Shown: one piece after another, positions 4,670-6,392 of the stretch | Numbering within the stretch: position 1 is the stretch's first letter | Layout of the letters: each line of letters starts with the position of its first letter | From: Candidatus Woesearchaeota archaeon CG11_big_fil_rev_8_21_14_0_20_43_8 | Lineage (GTDB): Archaea; Nanobdellota; Nanobdellia; Woesearchaeales; CG08-08-20-14 | NCBI GenBank assembly: GCA_002762705.1 | Contig: PCVE01000100.1 | Coordinates: forward strand, 1 to 6,392 | DNA: 6,392 bases | Direction: 5' to 3' | The notes under the pieces: generated by a model | The model's input: the letters and a program-made list of their open reading frames with translations, nothing else | What the model was told of the DNA's origin: nothing | Database searches by the model: none | Made by a program: the position numbers and the translations under genes

Positions 4670-6392
4670 TCACTTCTCAGAGAACTGCTTCTTTATCTTT
4701 TTCTTCCATTTAGAATAATGATATAAGCCATATCCATAGCAGCCAGCGCCAACAAGAGCGGTGGCGATCAATGAAGCTCCTCCTGTGGCTGGCGCAAGAG
4801 CGAGCGAACCGAATGCAATCCCATTCCCTAGCGCTGCGCCGATCTGCATCCGCCTTGAATTTATAGAAGTATATTCTGTTATCGCGCTGTTCGCGTCGGC
4901 ATATGCATCTTTTTCTAAGCTACGACGATATACTTCAAGACTGACTAATTGCCTTATCCTGTTCCCACCAGCCATGGCGAATCCGCTAAGCAGACCGCGG
5001 CCAAGGAAGAACGCAAGATAGACACTTGCTACAGCAGGATTGGTCCCAAAGAATCCAAGATATTGTCCAAGCCATGCAGCGCCGCCGAAGCCGATATTCA
5101 GACCGGATATCGCGACATTTGTATCGACCGCTATATCGATATAACGCACACCATTGTTGATTATCTTCTCCATCTCACCATGTGATGGGTCCCTGAGCGC
5201 TGAAGAGATCCGTCTTTCAAGAAGCTTCCGTGTCCCCCAAAGATCATAATGACCATCGATGCCATCTGCTGTCCCATCGACTACAAGATCAGGATATTGC
5301 TGGCAGAGAAAAATTTCAAGCCCTACCCTCTTTCTGGGATCAAGAAGATCATATCTTCCATAAGAATCAAACCACATCTTCGCATTGTCTGCGATGACCC
5401 GTCTGTCGATCGTCGTGACTTTTTTTAGCAGGCTTTCTAGATTGTCGTCAAGAAATCCTGCCATCTTCGTCCGGTCATCAAGCAGCTCTTTCTTCCTACT
5501 GACATAATTCATCTGGTATGTGGCCTTATGATCGCCGCCGGACCTTTTCATCGTGTTGTAGAGCTCTTCTTCGAAACGCGACAATGCGACTACTGAATGA
5601 AGCGTAGTCAGAGGATCTGAATATTCAAGGTGCTTGCTGAGCTTTGATGACTGCGATGCCGGAGAATGGCTAGAGATCATCTTCTTCCCAACTTTTGTAA
5701 AGAAGGATTCGCCAAACCAGATCGCGAAGTTTGTTGTCATCATGGCTCCGATCATATACCATGATTTCTGACCAAGAAAACTGAGTATGGTGCCCCCAAG
5801 GGACCCGTTCAATAGGCCGCCGCCGAACGAACGCATGAAATTGAATGAGACATTATGCTTGAGAGCCGGGATGCGCGAATACAATTTTTTCAGTTCCGGT
5901 GAGTTCCCATAGAATGAATCAAGATTTGTTTTCTTGCCTGTATTGCCTGCGCACTCCAAAAGTCCAGGGACCTCGATAAGCTTTTCATCCCTAAATTCAT
6001 ATTTCACTTGAGATGAGAATCCATATGATTGTTCTATATCGCCATCTTTGATGACCAACTGCCATTTTCCAGTGATGCGATTCTTTGAAATGGTCTGTAC
6101 TATGCTTGCATCGTCTTTACTCCACTTTTTCACAAGCATCCCGCCGGATCTTGAGAAAGAAGACTCAATCAACGGATAATCCCTTCTTGATGCGATCCTG
6201 TCTGCTTCCATGACCATATCATCGATTGTCCTTTTTCTTGTAAGAATCAATGAATCTTCTTCTTTCTGAACTTTGTACTTTGTCGAATCCTCTGTGATAA
6301 GACCTTTTCCTCTCTTGTACTTCACAGTGATATCGTCTGCTTTCAGGATATATTCCCCTTTTGTGTCTGCTATCACTGCAAGAATCTTCTCG
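4670..6392 (-). CDS. large hypothetical multi-pass membrane protein (5' end beyond the window)
   Basis: I do not recognise this family. Residue numbers count from the in-frame GTG at 6376. The frame continues without a stop to the window edge (reading EKILA before that GTG) and no ribosome-binding site is seen, so the gene probably starts outside. Residues 1-135 look soluble and strand-rich with many charged residues. Residues 183-225 hold two hydrophobic, glycine-rich segments (GGGLLNGSLGGTILSFLG and SWYMIGAMMTTNFAIWFGES). Residues 240-410 are a charged, mostly helical soluble region (FEEELYNTMKRSGG; KKELLDDRTKMAGFLDDNLE) with an acidic turn GTADGIDGHYD (368-378). Residues 415-470 hold two more membrane segments. 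Residues 510-553 form a last pair, followed by a Lys-rich tail (KWKKKIKKQFSEK). I count about six segments, with soluble domains probably cytoplasmic by the positive-inside rule. No catalytic motif or signal peptide is visible. Convergent with the nicotinamidase-like gene, stops adjacent. Confidence 0.75.
   Translation of the reverse strand, partial: EKILAVIADTKGEYILKADDITVKYKRGKGLITEDSTKYKVQKEEDSLILTRKRTIDDMVMEADRIASRRDYPLIESSFSRSGGMLVKKWSKDDASIVQTISKNRITGKWQLVIKDGDIEQSYGFSSQVKYEFRDEKLIEVPGLLECAGNTGKKTNLDSFYGNSPELKKLYSRIPALKHNVSFNFMRSFGGGLLNGSLGGTILSFLGQKSWYMIGAMMTTNFAIWFGESFFTKVGKKMISSHSPASQSSKLSKHLEYSDPLTTLHSVVALSRFEEELYNTMKRSGGDHKATYQMNYVSRKKELLDDRTKMAGFLDDNLESLLKKVTTIDRRVIADNAKMWFDSYGRYDLLDPRKRVGLEIFLCQQYPDLVVDGTADGIDGHYDLWGTRKLLERRISSALRDPSHGEMEKIINNGVRYIDIAVDTNVAISGLNIGFGGAAWLGQYLGFFGTNPAVASVYLAFFLGRGLLSGFAMAGGNRIRQLVSLEVYRRSLEKDAYADANSAITEYTSINSRRMQIGAALGNGIAFGSLALAPATGGASLIATALVGAGCYGYGLYHYSKWKKKIKKQFSEK
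4688..4702 (+). terminator. candidate T-run terminator of the nicotinamidase-like gene, inside the convergent gene
   Basis: CTTCTTTATCTTTTT, ending in five T (4698-4702), begins 19 nt after the stop at 4669. Because the convergent gene starts right at 4670, this tract is the complement of the Lys codons in that protein's basic tail. Archaeal polymerase terminates at such T-runs, so the tail-coding sequence may serve as the terminator of the facing gene. Confidence 0.4.

Noticed and set aside
4761..5185. Plus-strand open frames within the membrane-protein gene
   Set aside because: They are antisense to a long, well-behaved frame with consistent membrane segments, and show no motifs or start signals.
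1..6392. CRISPR arrays, tRNA/rRNA genes, insertion sequences or phage genes
   Set aside because: No regularly spaced repeats, no cloverleaf with a CCA-proximal stem, no transposase or integrase motifs and no flanking terminal repeats were seen on either strand.

Overview
The window looks like chromosomal DNA of an archaeon, most likely a small-genome DPANN-type lineage (Woesearchaeota or Pacearchaeota would fit). This is inferred from control signals and gene style, not from a marker gene. Four candidate core promoters have an archaeal layout, with an A-rich BRE followed by a TTTATATA- or AAATATAA-type TATA box. Expected transcription starts fall about 26 bp downstream, one of them exactly on a start codon (leaderless). 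The ribosome-binding sites are of the GGTGAT/GGGGTG type, complementary to the archaeal 16S 3' end. Genes are tightly packed: the largest gap is 207 bp, and two convergent gene pairs have stop codons 0-1 bp apart.

Layout. (1) 6-563 (+): an unrecognised protein with a probable winged-helix middle region, possibly cut by the left edge. (2) 565-1308 (-): dTMP kinase (tmk). (3) 1309-1440: a compact divergent promoter region in which the two BRE/TATA elements are nearly mirror images. (4) 1441-2307 (+): thymidylate synthase (thyA), with a TTG start. (5) 2388-2873 (+): dihydrofolate reductase (folA). (6) 2874-3080: a non-coding gap with a T-rich tract, two small hairpins and the promoter of the next gene. 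(7) 3081-3962 (+): an agmatinase/arginase-family ureohydrolase (speB), probably leaderless. (8) 3963-4048: a short promoter region with a strong inverted repeat between the TATA box and the ribosome-binding site. (9) 4049-4669 (+): an isochorismatase-fold cysteine hydrolase, probably a nicotinamidase. (10) 4670 to the right edge (-): a large, unrecognised, glycine-rich multi-pass membrane protein whose 5' end probably lies outside the window.

Genes 2-5 form a coherent thymidylate module. ThyA makes dTMP from dUMP and oxidises methylene-tetrahydrofolate to dihydrofolate. FolA regenerates tetrahydrofolate. Tmk phosphorylates dTMP to dTDP. Transcription of tmk away from thyA-folA out of one shared control region suggests joint regulation. 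ThyA and FolA are bacterial-type, folate-dependent enzymes, notable in an archaeal setting and consistent with old horizontal acquisition. The ureohydrolase (polyamine synthesis) and the nicotinamidase-like enzyme (NAD salvage) have their own promoters and look like independent housekeeping genes. I saw no CRISPR array, tRNA, rRNA, transposase or insertion sequence. The least explained items are the large membrane protein, the inverted repeat before the nicotinamidase-like gene and the structured gap after folA.
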